Shown one piece after another: positions 11,920 through 24,600 of a stretch of 64,000 nucleotides of DNA (position 1 is its first letter; each line of letters opens with the position of its first letter). The notes under the pieces were generated by a model. That model worked only from the letters and a program-made list of their open reading frames with translations, did not search any database and was not told the DNA's origin. A program made the translations under genes and the position numbers. Source of the stretch: Epiperipatus broadwayi (taxonomy: Eukaryota; Onychophora; Udeonychophora; Euonychophora; Peripatidae); assembly GCA_028023455.1 (NCBI GenBank), contig JAQFVV010000445.1, positions 310,001 through 374,000 of the forward strand, in the 5' to 3' direction.

Positions 11920-14900
11920 TAAAAAAGTCATTAACCAATCAACAGAGGTATTTTAGCAGACAAAATATAAGAATTAGACGGAGCGGGAGAAAGTAATGTG
12001 TAAGTGAAGGAGGGAGTAACATATTTTTTTAGCTGTATAATATCGTAAGCTAGAAAAGTAATATAATTTTAAAATTTTGTATTTGTTTTAAAAGTTTGTT
12101 TAAATATAATATTTTGAACTACCTTTACATGGAGGGCTAGTTTTAAACGTTTTCTTACCAGGATATTTTATTCAAGTTTAGCCAAAACCTTACAGTAAAA
12201 TGGAAATACTACAGAAAACAGTATAAAGAAGTTATGATAAAGGAAAAATATTTGTCAAGTGCCTCGATACAGCTTTATTTACGCTCAACCAGAAACTTAT
12301 AATTGTAACTCAGAGGAATATAATTTGGACGTTATACGGAAAACTTAAAAGAGAAGTTATTTGCCGTCAGGAAAAATTATGACGCACAAATTTATAAGGC
12401 TACTCTGAAGTTATTTTATTCTTCTCTATGGAAAAATTAAGATACATATATCATAAAGAAAAAATTATGTAAAAGTTATAACAGAGAAAGAATGTTTGTC
12501 CTTTTTAAAGGAAACATTACAAAGTATATAGTTACCAGAACTTTAAAAGAAAGGAAAAATTACCGAATAATGATAGGAAAGAGTCATTATTTTTTTTAAA
12601 AAAGGAAAGAAAAAACTTTATCTAAGAAGAATTAAAATATTATAAAGTGTTCATTATAAAAACGCTTAATAAAGATAGAGATTAGGAAAATGGAAAATTA
12701 AATTACTTAATGAAATGGATCCATGGAGACAGAAAATTTTACTGAATACTTAAATAAAAGTACCTAGAAGATGCATCGTAAAAGTCGCGCAGGAGAAAAT
12801 ATTAGCAGAAAATATTAGAAGAGAATATGTAGATGTTTTCTTTACGGGATTAATTGATATCATAATTAATAATTGTATTAAATATTATAAAAACCAAGGA
12901 TTGTCATCTATGAATATTTACTAAACAGAGCAATAATTGTTTTGCCTTAAAATTGAACAAGCAGGGAGAAGAACATTAAGTGACTGAAGAAGAAATAATA
13001 AACATTTTTTTTAGCTTTAATATGAATGGTTTTCAAGAAAATTTGATGAAGAAGTACAGTAAATATAGTTTAAATATTTTTACTAATTTATTTAGAATAT
13101 AAAATGTTATGTGAGATTAGGGAAAACATATAAACATAAATTTAGTAATATTAAAATTTAAATATAATAGCTTGATAAAATTATAGAAATAGTGTTTAAA
13201 ATAAAGTGTATGGATGTGAATCTTATATCTACAAGGATCAAATGGATGGTGAAGCCTACGGAACGCGATCGAGAAGATAAAGGTCGTTTTTGGTAATTTT
13301 GATAGTTATTTATAATGCATAATGTATTTTTTTTAGATCATCTATTGACCTAAGAATGAAGTGTGAAAGTTTAAATTATATGTACGCATTTTATACAACA
13401 TTTTTAACATATAATGAGATAGGAGTAATTCGGAATATGCATGCAATAATTTATTTAAAGTATATTAATCCTATAATTTAACAGAACAATTGTGTGATTC
13501 TTTTGAACTTTCATGTGATAAAGTATTCAGATATTTAAGTAGTTTGTATGACTAAATATATGGAGGAAAGTAGTAAGCAAGCTGTCTTATAGAACAGTGG
13601 AATAGTTTTAAAATAAATGAATTTTATTATTGTTAGTAATGCAGATATGTATTTGTCATGTACAGTATAGAAAAAATCTTGAGAAATAAGATCGGATAGT
13701 GACTTGGAAGTACTAGTGGAGAGGAAACCAAGATGATGTTTTTTTTTTAAGAAATAGGAAAAAATAAAGGATTTGGATCATATTTAGTTTTGTGTGATTT
13801 CAGTATAGTTAACTAGGCCCTATGACTGAACACATATAATTTGGACAGTGTTTTTGCATATCTTTAAACTTTGGATGTTATAATAAAGCTGAAGAAATAG
13901 CTTTAGCATCGTTCCTATAATAGAGGTTGGTAGACAAGTAAAGGTCACTCCTCTATAGTGTCTTTTAATTCACTGTGCCATGATTGTCAAGGTATATGAC
14001 GAGTAATATTCTAGTTGTATTTTGATCCTATGCATCTATCTTTGCTATCCTTATTTTGTGAATCTGCATCGGTCAGAAAGATATTTTCAAAGAAATAATG
14101 AATAAAATAGAACTGAAGATATGTTATCGTTTGTGTAAGAATAGTTTATTTGCTTGAATGTATAGAATTGTGTAACTTTAAAATTGAAAGTCCAAAATAT
14201 CATAAAGAGAGAAAGAATCATATAATACATTGTAAAATTAATACAGAAATGAATATAAGATTTTGAAAAGAAATCTAAACCAAGTATTTTAAAAGTGATA
14301 ATAAAATTTGAATGTTTTTTTTTTTAATAATATTTAGAAAATAAATATTGCATATTTATCAAGAGAAAATAGTTCAATAATGTATAATAAACATATACTT
14401 GTGCATGGTATATTAATAGTTGTAATTATATCATCCGAAGTAAGGCTTTAATGAGAATATTAGGATTAATAAACATCGGATAGTGAACAATAAAAACCTA
14501 ATATCGAATGTAGAACAATGTTTTGACTTTGTAAGATTCCATACAACCAATATAAAACTAAAATTTGTTATTTTGTAGAATTTTACTACGAATGTAAATT
14601 TTGTAAAAAAAATATAATTTTAATAATATTAGGGATGAAAAGTGTTTGTGATAATCATATAAGAAATGCATTTTGTAATAAGCTAACCATAATAATAAAT
14701 CAAGTAAAAATACTGTATTTTCTTAAGTGTTAAAAAATAAGATTTAACTAGGAAAAGTAAATAATATTTTGATTTCATTTTATAAACTAATAAATTAAGT
14801 TGAGATGTGAAAGTAAGGGATATCCAATGTATATAGTGTAAAAATATTGTTAATTTATTTATGTTGTTAATAAACTTTGTTTTAAATTTGTTCTAAAGTT
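11920..14900 (+). other. Repeat-poor purine-rich block, possible noncoding transcript
   Basis: This is the longest segment in the window with no recognisable mobile element or microsatellite. It opens with AACCAATCAAC (near 11934) and an AAATATAAG string about 20 bp on, resembling CCAAT and TATA boxes, then a G-rich GACGGAGCGGGAG stretch. From about 12180 to 13080 the plus strand is markedly A/G-rich. Near 14868 there is AATAAA followed by a T/G-rich segment, as at a polyadenylation site. No frame is open for more than about 60 codons. A spliced or single-exon noncoding RNA, or an untranslated exon, is possible; ordinary intergenic DNA is the alternative. Confidence 0.25.
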
Positions 14901-17900
14901 TTTGTGTCCGAGTTGTTATTTCTCCACATGGATGCATGAAATCACGATACATTTATAATTGAAACAGACATATAAATTTTGCACAAAAGGTAAACATAAA
15001 AGTGTTATAATAATTTTGAGAATTTATTTGTGTGTTAAAATTAAAAGATCATAAATTTATATTATTTATTGGTCATAAGTCGGTTGCCACAATATTACAT
15101 TAAATTATATGCTAATGTTGCCACACGTATTCTGTTGTCAGATTATTAAAATACTACCACGTACATATTTATTTATTTCATTTAGGAAGAAAGAAGATTA
15201 TATTATATTATTATTGTTATTATTATTTTATTATTATTAGTTGCTGTGTAGTAGATTATGACATAAAATTCCCTTTTCATATTTTACTACCGTAATTTTA
15301 AATTAGTTAGAATACAATTTCTGAACCTGAGATTTGATTTTATTTTACTTCATTTTATTTAATTGAGCTAGATTCTTGTTATAAAGAAGATTAAGATATG
15401 ATTATTATTTTAGTAGTGCATAGAGCTTAGAAAGTCGTAAGAATACTATGAGTTAGTTATTTGGTATAGTAAAAAAAAGAGGGGATAGTGTTCTTATGCC
15501 ATTGAGGTAGTATCGCGTGGATAATGTCTCAATGTAGTCTATCTCGTTCCCCGTATTGTCACTCCATGTCTCATGAAAATAGTAAATATTTGTTAATTCA
15601 TTTTAAAAATTGAACCGTATTTGTATTTTAAAATTAGAGCTAGTAATCATTTTAATTAATGCTGAATATTTCATTTATTTATTTGTTAACTGAGCTAGAA
15701 CTCGTAATATTCGTAATAAACAGTATATTTTTGGGGTGAGGACGCGCGGGGGGAAGTTAGAATATATATATATATTGTAATAGTACTTATTATGACATGC
15801 CATATACTTATAAAGAGAAAAGAAATTACCACAAATGTTGAGCGGCAAATGTAATAGTATGGAGTATCTAAATAAAGAAAGATGAAATTGTAATGGAAAA
15901 TGTAATAGAAAATTTTATATTTTCTGTTTAAAGAAATGAAATTGTCCTAAATATCAATAACCACAAATGGGATAGGAACTCCAATTGGGATACTAAATGT
16001 AATACAACATGGTATATGTACAAATAGAAATGAAATCACTCCAATAATTGTGGATTAATTGAAATGGACAATCTATTTCCATCATCATGTCTCTCAGGTT
16101 TTGATTAATTTTTTGATTAATTTTCATTCAAAAATAAATACACCTGGGTCTAGGTTCATCAGAAAACATGCACAAAAGAAATCGGACAGAAATAGACTTA
16201 ACTTACCTTAAAAAATGGGGGATAGGTTCTGTAATTTTCAGAAATTTCATAAAAGCAAAGCATCAAGGAAAAATTACTTTAAAATTCACATTAAAATAAT
16301 AAGGAAATAAAGAATGACTAATAAAAAATTTCAGATATTTAAACAAATTTAATACAAGACAAACTTTTTTTTACTTTTTTTATTAATTACAGTATTTAAT
16401 TTTACATTTTTTCATACATATTTTAATCATTACTTCTATTTGACAATATGCGTTTGTTTGTGAATTGGTAAAAAATCAGATTCTTGATATGATGTACAAC
16501 TAGTGCCACTTTCAGTCTTGTGCTGTGTTAATGGTTTTCTGTTTCTATATTAAAAAAATGAGATCGCAATCAAAACAAAAAGATTGTACATTATCATTAG
16601 AAAGATTATTTTCTGTTTACAAAATCAATAAAATCTTCGTTATTTATTTTAAAAATCTATATCTAACAAAATACATTTTAAAAGTTTAATTTTTTTGTAT
16701 ATTTACTGCGATATTTTTATACATAAGTATAAATCTATTATTATTATTTACTCATTAGTATAAGTAGGTTATTTACATAGAAGCTAAGATTCTAAATCCA
16801 GCTTCAGGCCATATTCATGTTAGCTGCTAATATAATGTTATATTTTTGAAAAAAAAAGTATTTCAAGTCAAAATAAGTTATTAATAATTTATATTTCTTG
16901 ATATCTAATAAATATAGTGAAATGTGAAAGATATTAAAAAGAAACATGAATTGCATAACTTCAAAATTGCATTAAAATAATCCACATAAAACAAGATCCA
17001 GGTGAATAATAAAATATAACTAATTCCAGCCATTGAATATGAATTACAATAAATCAAGTTATGATGTTTAACTTTATTTGAACAAATTACTAATTTATAA
17101 AGTTATGGATAATAAATTATCTACACTATAGAAAATATATTACCCATGAGTGAATCTACTTTAATCACTACTTATATTGTTACTTCAGTTAGCTATACAA
17201 AATAAATCTACATACTACAGAGCATTGACTAAGGCATGTTAACTGATTAATTTTCAGGATTAACTTAACTAACAATTTGATTAGTTACTAAATATAAATT
17301 GGAATAAAGGGAATTTTATTGAATCCAATATATATTTTCACAAATAAGATTATCATTCAGATGAATTTGTCAACCAATTAATAACTGATGTAATAAAAAG
17401 AGAAAAGACAGATATTAATAAATTTCAAATAAAAACTCAAAATCATTCTTATGTAAAACAAATGATATAAGCTTTATTACAGGAATGTAATTTTATATTT
17501 TATAATAGCACTAATATATATGTGGAAAACATAAAAAATGTTTTGTTTTTCAAATGTTCATTTTTTTTTAATATAAATCAAATAAAAGATTTACCAATAA
17601 TGAACATAACTTGCAGTTTATATTTTACATAGGAATTGTATAAAACTGTTGTAAAATTAAATCAATCAATAAATAAATTAATATCTTGTTAAATTAATCA
17701 TTTAGGTTATAGATGTATTTCTTTAAAGTTGGATTAACAAATAGGATGATACAGAAGACAATATCAAGAGCTCCTTCCCACTATGCTATAAGGATTTATT
17801 CACTTTACTTTATTTTAAACCACATCTTTTATTAGGATCATCAACTACTTGGGTTTCTTATTAAGTTAAGGTTTATATCCTAGCCTGAAAAGTTCAATGT

Positions 17901-17970
17901 TTATTCCATAACTTTATTAACTTAGGATTTACTAAAACTAGTATTATATATATAAAACTATATATATATA
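14901..17970. other. AT-rich DNA, few small features
   Basis: An (ATT)n-like run lies at 15198-15240. Two islands of higher G+C stand out at 15480-15580 (GGTAGTATCGCGTGGATAAT) and 15730-15755 (GAGGACGCGCGGGGGGAAG). No gene or classifiable repeat is seen. The remainder is simple AT-rich sequence. Confidence 0.45.
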
Positions 17971-17972
17971 TA

Positions 17973-17991
17973 TTTGCTTATACATAAATGG

Positions 17992-18039
<48 letters not shown>

Positions 18040-18058
18040 CCATTTATGTATAAGCAAA
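17973..18058. repeat. Perfect palindrome around an AT run
   Basis: TTGCTTATACATAAATGGCTC starts at 17974 and its exact reverse complement ends at 18057. Between them is an uninterrupted AT run, so the whole 86 bp can fold as one hairpin. It is either a microsatellite expanded inside a foldback element or a recent palindromic insertion. Confidence 0.9.
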
Positions 18059-18540
18059 ACATATATATAACAAGACAACTTCTAAATACAAATGTGTGGA
18101 TATTCATATATAACTTCAATATTTAATACTAGAAATTGACCCAATCCTTTCAAAATACATCTAATAATAATATAATTAAAATAATTGAAGACTTAAGATA
18201 ATTATTAAATAACGATATAATTTGTAAATAAGATTGTATAAAAATTTAGATATTTATATACAACTCCTATGCAATTAAGTGTAATTTATTGCTTTCCAAT
18301 CTAAATTGATACATGGCATTTATTATTTAATATATATGTATGTAAAACACGAATAAAATATAATATATATATATATTATTACAATCATTATATTCACACA
18401 ATTTAAGATATAAAATTTCTTAAAAAAAAAAAAACAACAAATATATATATTAAAAACTGACTTTCATTATTATTAATAAGTTTAAACATTCAAAAAGAAA
18501 CTTTTAGGTTAGTTTTAAATATCACAAATGTATATACTTT
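18059..18540. other. AT-rich spacer
   Basis: Short AT runs near 18330 and 18365. No gene is seen. Confidence 0.5.
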
Positions 18541-19712
18541 TATAAAGATATATGGATTTAAAAGTGGTTTTAGTACAGTAGATTATATCCAGGTATTGAG
18601 AGAAATTATAGAAAGGACAAATGAATATGAGTTGCCATTATGTTTAGGATTTGTAGATTATGAAAAGGCATTTGATTCTATAAACATTTCTTCAGTGATT
18701 AAAGCATTGGATCATCAAGGTATAGATCCAGGATATTGTCATATTTTAAAGAATATTTATAAAAATGCAACATCAACAATTAGATTACATAATAATAGTA
18801 GGAAAATCAACATTGAAAAGGGTGTAAGACAGGGTGACTCTATATCTACAAAACGTTTTACAGCAGTGCTGCAAGAAGTATTTTGTGGATTAAAATGAGA
18901 AGCTAAAGGAGTGAAAGTAAATGGAGATTATTTAAGTCATTTAGATTTTGCAGATGATGTAGTTGTTTTTGCAAATAATGCTTTAGAGCTACAGGAAATG
19001 TTGCAGAAGTTATCAGATGAAAGTAGGACTAAAGATAAATGTTAAAAAGATTAAAGTAATGTTTAATAGCTTTTCTCAAAATATGAAAATAAATATTGAT
19101 TATGATGAGTTATAAGAAGTTAACAGTTATAAATACCTTGGTCAGATTATTAATACAGATGGAAATATAATGGATGAAATTAATCATAGAATTAAACTTG
19201 GTTGGAGTGCTTTTGGTAGAAATAACTTGATACTAAAAGGAAATATGCCTATGTGTTTGAAAAGGAAGTTTTTTGATAAATGTGTTTTTCCAGTTCTTAC
19301 TTATGTATCTGAGACTTGGACACTTAATAGAAGAGCAATACAAGGACTTCAGACTACTCAAAAAAGTATGGAGATATGCATGTTGGGAGTAACAAGAAGA
19401 GATCAAAAATGCAATGTATGGGTAAGAGAACAATCAGGTGTTACTGACCTCATTGAAAAAATTAAAAGACTGAAGTGGAGTTGGGCTGGACTTATTGTTA
19501 GAAGAGATGACAATAGATGGACAATTGAAATTTTAAACGGGATTCCAAGAGATTGTAAAACACCCAGAAAGAGACCACATGTGAGATGGATGGATGAAAT
19601 AAGAAAGTGTGCAGGGGTGATGTGGAGAAGAGAAGCTAAAGATAGGAAAAGAAGGATTGAACTTGGAGAGATCATCCTGCAATGGATTGATAATGGTTGA
19701 TGATGATGATAA
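18541..19712 (+). pseudogene. RTE-type LINE, 5'-truncated, reverse transcriptase to 3' end
   Basis: This is the same family as 5.9-8.3 kb but better kept. It begins inside the reverse transcriptase (YGFKSGFSTVDYIQVL near 18550), so it is 5'-truncated, the usual result of incomplete target-primed reverse transcription. Palm motif A is GFVDYEKAFDSINISSVIK (18650-18706). GVRQGDSIS follows near 18822, and the catalytic FADD is intact at 18947-18958. The region from 19170 is open for 176 codons and has KLGWSAFGRNNL, TYVSETWTLNRRA, RLKWSWAGLIVRR and RPHVRWMDEI, the standard RTE C-terminal order. Defects are a stop at 18896-18898 (Trp to TGA), a frameshift near 19025 and a stop near 19110. The tail is GGTTGATGATGATGAT. 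Confidence 0.9.
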
Positions 19713-20798
19713 AATGTTATATAAAAATAGATGTATAAAACAAAAAAAATGATAATTTTTAATTACCCCATTTAATTTTCTTTACTGTCCCTTTACTTCA
19801 CAGTTTACTAATTATTTCAAGCATTCTTCTTTTGTTTTGTGCATTCCAAAGTAGATTGAAATAACTTTAAAATATGTATACATATTATCAATGAATTTAT
19901 AGATTTTTCTGTTGTTGGAGCAATTAATTCTGGGCATTTTCTTTATATTTAGCTATAGAAATAATTTGATTTGACTATTACTTAGGATCATTAAAAGAAA
20001 CTTAAAGTTGAAAAAATATATATATATAACTATTTTTCTGAAATTTGTTTGCAAACACAGGTTTGATTTCAGGCTGCATATTTTACTGGACTCCAATAAT
20101 GAAATAAGACAGGCAAAAGAGCTGAAAATGCCCCAGATAATAAAGTTCCCTTAGCCAAACATTTTTGATGTTATCTTAGTCCAGTAATTATTATATTGAT
20201 ATTCAAAAGAAGAATTTGGGGAATAGACAAAATTAAGCTATGACTTCTTTCTTTCTCTGTTTTTATTAATGGCGATTCTGTTCTGGGTTTCCATAGTAAT
20301 CTTCATCTTATTGTTATAACTCAAGAGCTAAGTTAAAAATCTTTAACACTGTTGATTGTTGATTTTAAATTTTTTTTTAAACACCAAAACAAAAATAATG
20401 TTAATAAAAAAAATAGTACATTGAAAAATTTATTTTTTTACAATCTACAAAATAAATAAATAAACAACCCAAAATAGTACCATTACATCTTTTATAATCC
20501 CCCCCCCCCCAAATAAAAGTACAATCTAATTATAACTAGCAATTTAAATGCTACTGTTGATAATTATTTATGTACATACACACTTGTGAATTTATATATA
20601 TATATATATTTATAGCTATTAAAATCTCACCATCCCAAAACAAAGCATCACAATAAATAAATAAAAATGACCTAAATAATAATAAAAATAATTAACAACA
20701 ATAACAATAACAACCTATTTATAAATCCTTAACTAAAAACTAAATCAAAGAGATTTTTTTAAAACTATACTGACACTTCAAAAGGAATGGTGAATTTT

Positions 20799-20802
<4 letters not shown>
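19713..20802. other. AT-rich DNA, poly-C run
   Basis: A run of about 12 C at 20499-20510 is striking in this composition. A short AT run lies at 20598. No gene is seen. Confidence 0.5.

Positions 20803-20832
<30 letters not shown>
20803..20832. repeat. (AT)n microsatellite
   Basis: An AT run abutting the left arm of the next foldback element. Confidence 0.85.
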
Positions 20833-20836
<4 letters not shown>

Positions 20837-21530
20837 GGATGAGAGAATATTCTTGTAATGAAGTAGGCCTGTTCATGGTCTGGGGATTAAATAAAAGTAG
20901 ATATTTTATAAGATCTTCAAGGATTTACAAATAAGCTTAGATAGAAAGACCATAATCATCCAATTAAAGATTAGTAAAAAGATGTTCAACTATTATTAAA
21001 AAATAAGGAAACAAGGTTAAAAAAATGATAAAAAAAACTTGCTAAGTAGTTTATTGTTTTCATGAAAAGATACTGAACAGAGCTTTGTTATACAGTGAAC
21101 TATTTTTGCATTTTAAATAGACTTTTTACTTTCTTAATTTTAAAAAAGGCATATCAATAGACAGGTAGATAATAAATAGTTAAATATATATAGAAAGGAT
21201 CATTGATATGCCTTTTTTAAAATTAATAGAGTAAAAAGTCTATTTAAAATTTAAAAATAGTTCACTGTAGAACAAAGCTCCATTCAGTATCTTTTCATGA
21301 AAACAGTAAACTACTTAGCAAGATTTTTTATCATTTTTTTAACCTTGTTTTCTTATTTTTTAATAATAGTTGAACATCTTTTTACTAATCTTTAATTGGA
21401 TGATTATGGACTTTCTATCTAAGCTTATTTGCAAATCCTTGAAGATCTTATAAAATATCTACTTTTATTTAATCCCCAGACCATGAAACAGGTCTACTTA
21501 ATTACAAGAATATTCTCTCATTTATTTATA
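20831..21530. mobile_element. Large foldback element, arms of about 330 bp
   Basis: The left arm is 20831-21160 and the right arm 21202-21530. The right arm is the reverse complement of the left across its whole length, with scattered mismatches. Both outer ends carry ATAAATGGATGAGAGAATAT or its complement, and both inner ends AAAAAAGGCATATCAAT or its complement. The 41-bp spacer is AT-rich. No protein is encoded. This is a foldback or MITE-like element, or an inverted duplication. A transcript would form a double-stranded hairpin of about 330 bp. Confidence 0.85.
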
Positions 21531-21667
21531 TTCACATATAAATTTATAAATCCATCTTAAGTGATCTGCTAAAAAAAATCTTTATGACTTCAAGAAGTTT
21601 TTTATAGAAGATCCTATCATCAAACAGTACATAATAGAAATTGCCACTAATTTTAATAAATCTTTAC

Positions 21668-22005
21668 TATGCAGAGGCAAAACTTCCATACAGTAGCACA
21701 ACTCAGTGCAAGCTAGAGTAATCAATGGATACAGTGTTTGTGTATAAATCCCTATCTAATGCCTACTCATCCAATATTCCCAGACTAGTTTCTAGCTTGT
21801 GGCTTTCATCCATGAGGAGTCTTGGATCTGAGAGATGGGAATATTGGGTGAGCAGGCACTAGATAAGGATTTTATGCATACACCTTCCTGTATTCATTGA
21901 TTACTCTGGCTTGCACTGAGTGGTCTACTGTATGGAGAGTTTTGCCTCTGTAAAAAACAGCTTGGGTATGCATAAAGAATGATGGTCATCTGATGCTTGG
22001 TGGTT
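21668..22005. mobile_element. Foldback family F, copy 1, with 11-bp flanking repeat
   Basis: The two halves are inverted copies. The left half runs GCAGAGGCAAAACTTCCATA ... CTATCTAATGCCTACTCATC. The right half runs GAGCAGGCACTAGATAAGG ... GGAGAGTTTTGCCTCTG. TAAATCTTTAC flanks the element at 21657-21667 and 22006-22016, consistent with an insertion duplication. The right end extends into the outer terminus GCATAAAGAATGATGGTCAT, which the left end lacks. Related copies are near 32.0, 38.5, 39.5 and 43.2-44.3 kb. No coding capacity. Confidence 0.75.
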
Positions 22006-22016
22006 TAAATCTTTAC

Positions 22017-22796
22017 CAAATAGATACGAATCTTATGGTTAGATGCAATGATGAAGTTATGTACTCTAGAACTCAAAATTCATAGATTGTAGACTAGTTT
22101 TGTTACTTTTATGAGATCATTGAATTATCACTATTATTTAACATTACCCAATGGAGCATTATAAAATAATAATAAAAATATCAAGTACTATAATTGGAAA
22201 TTAAGTGTGCAATTAGAAAATTATATTCTTCAAATTTTTCTAGATGAAAATTATGCAGTTTTAAATAATAATATTTATACATTTAAATTTTTAAAAAAAG
22301 ATATTAAAGATCATTAACTAAAATAAATAAGTGGGAAGATTTCAAAGCATTTTTATATAACTAGAGGACCAAATAAAATCATTGTATAACTAATTGTTAA
22401 ATATAATAAAAAATGGACATGTGTATTAAACTGATTCTTTTAACTTATTTAAAAGAGTTAATCTTTGTCTAATTTTTGTATTGGTCCACTACTTAAATCT
22501 GAGAACAATATTATTCGTCAGTTTTATTTCCAGTTGGTTTCTATTGTTAAAATATTAATTTAAAATACACAGAATTTTTTTAATTCAGCTTCTAAAAAAT
22601 GAATAATTTTAGATTCAAATTGGTTAAATGTAACGAAAAATTAAAAATAATTTTAATAACTGAAGAAAAATAAAAGAAAAAATGTTTAAAAAAAATAGCC
22701 AGTGGTAAAACAAAAGAATTGTATTTGAACCAATCACTGGTGTCATTATTCAATTTCTACCTGTCAAAATAATTTACTTTTCTGAAGAGTTATCAT
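22017..22796. other. AT-rich DNA, nothing recognised
   Basis: No gene or repeat is seen. Confidence 0.5.
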
Positions 22797-23400
22797 TTCC
22801 AACTTATTTTTCTTGTAAAAATGATTTTATTCATGAGCTTATTTTTCTTGTAATATTAAAATTTTTTTGAATCAGACTTTATATTTTGATAAAGTAATGT
22901 AAAATCTTATTTATGAATGTAGAAAATTACAATAAATATAATTATTTACTTTAAAATATGAATGCGTAAAAGATTTTATTTGGATTTATTTAGAACTGCC
23001 TACTATTCAAATTAGAGTTGCTATGTATAAACAACTATTCTTGAGCTTATTTTTCTTGTAATATTAAAAATTTTTCAAATCAAACTTTATATTTCGATAA
23101 AGTAATGTAAAATCTTATTTGTGAATGTAAAAAATTACAATAAATATAATTATTTACTTCAAAATATGAATGCATAAAAGATTTTATTTTGATTTATTTA
23201 GAACTGCCTACTATTCAAATTAGAGTTGCTACATATAAACAACTGTTTTCAAAAATGATTATATTCACAAACTTATTTTTCTTGTAATATTAAAAATTTT
23301 CCGAATCAAACTTTATATTTCGATAACGTAATGTAAAATCTTATTTATGAACGTAAAAAATTATAATAAATATAATTATTTACATCAAAATCAATTATGA
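22797..23400 (+). repeat. Three-copy tandem repeat, 208- and 226-bp spacing
   Basis: The string CTTATTTTTCTTGTAATATT starts near 22838, 23046 and 23272. Each is followed by the same order of blocks: ACTTTATATTTYGATAA, GTAATGTAAAATCTTATTT and ATAAATATAATTATTTAC. The first two copies also carry AGAACTGCCTACTATTCAAA and AGAGTTGCTA. The copies are highly similar, so the amplification is fairly recent. Confidence 0.85.
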
Positions 23401-23900
23401 ATGTGTAGAATGTCTTTGTTTAGTTTCTGAATTTGTCATTTAAAAACACGCCTACAAGACAATTTCCAGATTTGGTAGGTATATCCAATCAGAGAAAAGA
23501 GACAGACCTATACACCAATAGGCAGCAAAGAAAATTGATTTTTTAAAAAAAATATAATGCTATATGCAGATGTATTTAGAACTATAATTTTAAATTTTGA
23601 ATTTCCTATAAAATAAGTCTAAAATAAATAAATTGTGACCAAAATTGACCAAGAGATGGAACATGCTACATCCAAAAACTGTATTTTGTATTTTTGTGCC
23701 CATTAAATTAGCTACAGAGTCTAAACGAAATAAACAATTTAAGGGTTAATTAAATATTGATTCAAATATTTATTTTGATGTTAACATGATGTTAATGATC
23801 AACAGTTTTATAAATACACAGTCTATAATAAGGAAATACAAGAAATTTCATAAATTTAACGTCATTCACATTTTCCAGTCATCTGTCATTCATACTTTTA
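23401..23900. other. Unclassified, slightly more complex DNA
   Basis: 23430-23540 is less AT-biased and has two CCAAT-type strings (ATCCAATCAGAG, ACACCAATAGG). No open frame or repeat partner was found. Confidence 0.35.
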
Positions 23901-24240
23901 ATTGTTGATGATGATACTAATAAGAATATCATTTCTAATATCGAATTAGCCAATATCTCAGTAGATGATAAAAATAAAATAAATTGTTTATTAAATAAAA
24001 TATTTATATGAAAAGAAAATTAGCAATAAAATCTATAAACATAGAAGACTTATTAAAGATATCAAGAATATTTATAAAATTAAAAATATTATTATATATA
24101 AAGGAGATAAATGCAATTTATTTGTTTTTATATATTAACAAGATTATATAGACAGAATAGAATATGAAATAAATAAACAAAAATACAATAAATTATCAAA
24201 TAACTTAATGACTACATAAAAATTAAATATTTAAAATTGT

Positions 24241-24600
24241 AATCAAAGTGTTTGAACATTCCATTATCATATTTTCAATGTATAGATAGCTGAAGAGTTG
24301 AAGGGTGAAGAAGATTGAAATCTGTCTATTAAAGCTTGAATATTTGCTATATTAATATAAACTGGGCACTGATTATATATATGTGTGTGTGGAAGATGAT
24401 GATCTGGATCAACTGATGAGTGCTGATTCAGCATGAAATACATATATTGGAGACTATTTATCTTTTCCACACGTGTGGTCATGTGTATTGGTTATATAAA
24501 ATAGAGTGAATAGCGGAAGGAAGTTTGAAAGTCTGTGTTCAAATCCCCTTTAATTATATCTTAAAGTTCTATATTTACAATATACTAGTATTGATTTATT
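24241..24600 (+). mobile_element. Hammerhead repeat monomer with 14-bp target duplication
   Basis: ATATTTAAAATTGT occurs at 24227-24240 and again at 24601-24614, immediately either side of this 360-bp element, and the surrounding Penelope-like pseudogene resumes after it. The element runs from a GAACATTCCATTATC segment, through a GAAGAGTTGAAGGGTGAAGA segment and the hammerhead (24394-24462), to a tail with GTGTTCAAATCCCC. That last string resembles a Pol III B box. A variable-length target duplication and no coding capacity indicate retrotransposition by a borrowed enzyme. This copy defines one unit of the family. Confidence 0.8.
24394..24462 (+). ncRNA. Type I hammerhead ribozyme, complete core
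   Basis: CTGATGA is at 24413-24419. Stem II pairs 24420-24425 with 24429-24434 (one G-U, five Watson-Crick) around the loop ATT. GAAA is at 24435-24438. Stem III is three base pairs (A24438-T24445, T-A, A-T) with a CA loop. The predicted cleavage triplet is ATA, with the cut after A24446. Stem I begins TTGG (24447-24450) opposite TCAA, with one U-G wobble, and continues beyond an internal loop with partial pairing. All core nucleotides are present; the weak stem I may lower activity. Confidence 0.8.

Noticed and set aside
22797-23400. CRISPR-like spaced repeats
   Set aside because: Units are over 200 bp, contiguous and in eukaryotic DNA; this is an ordinary tandem repeat.
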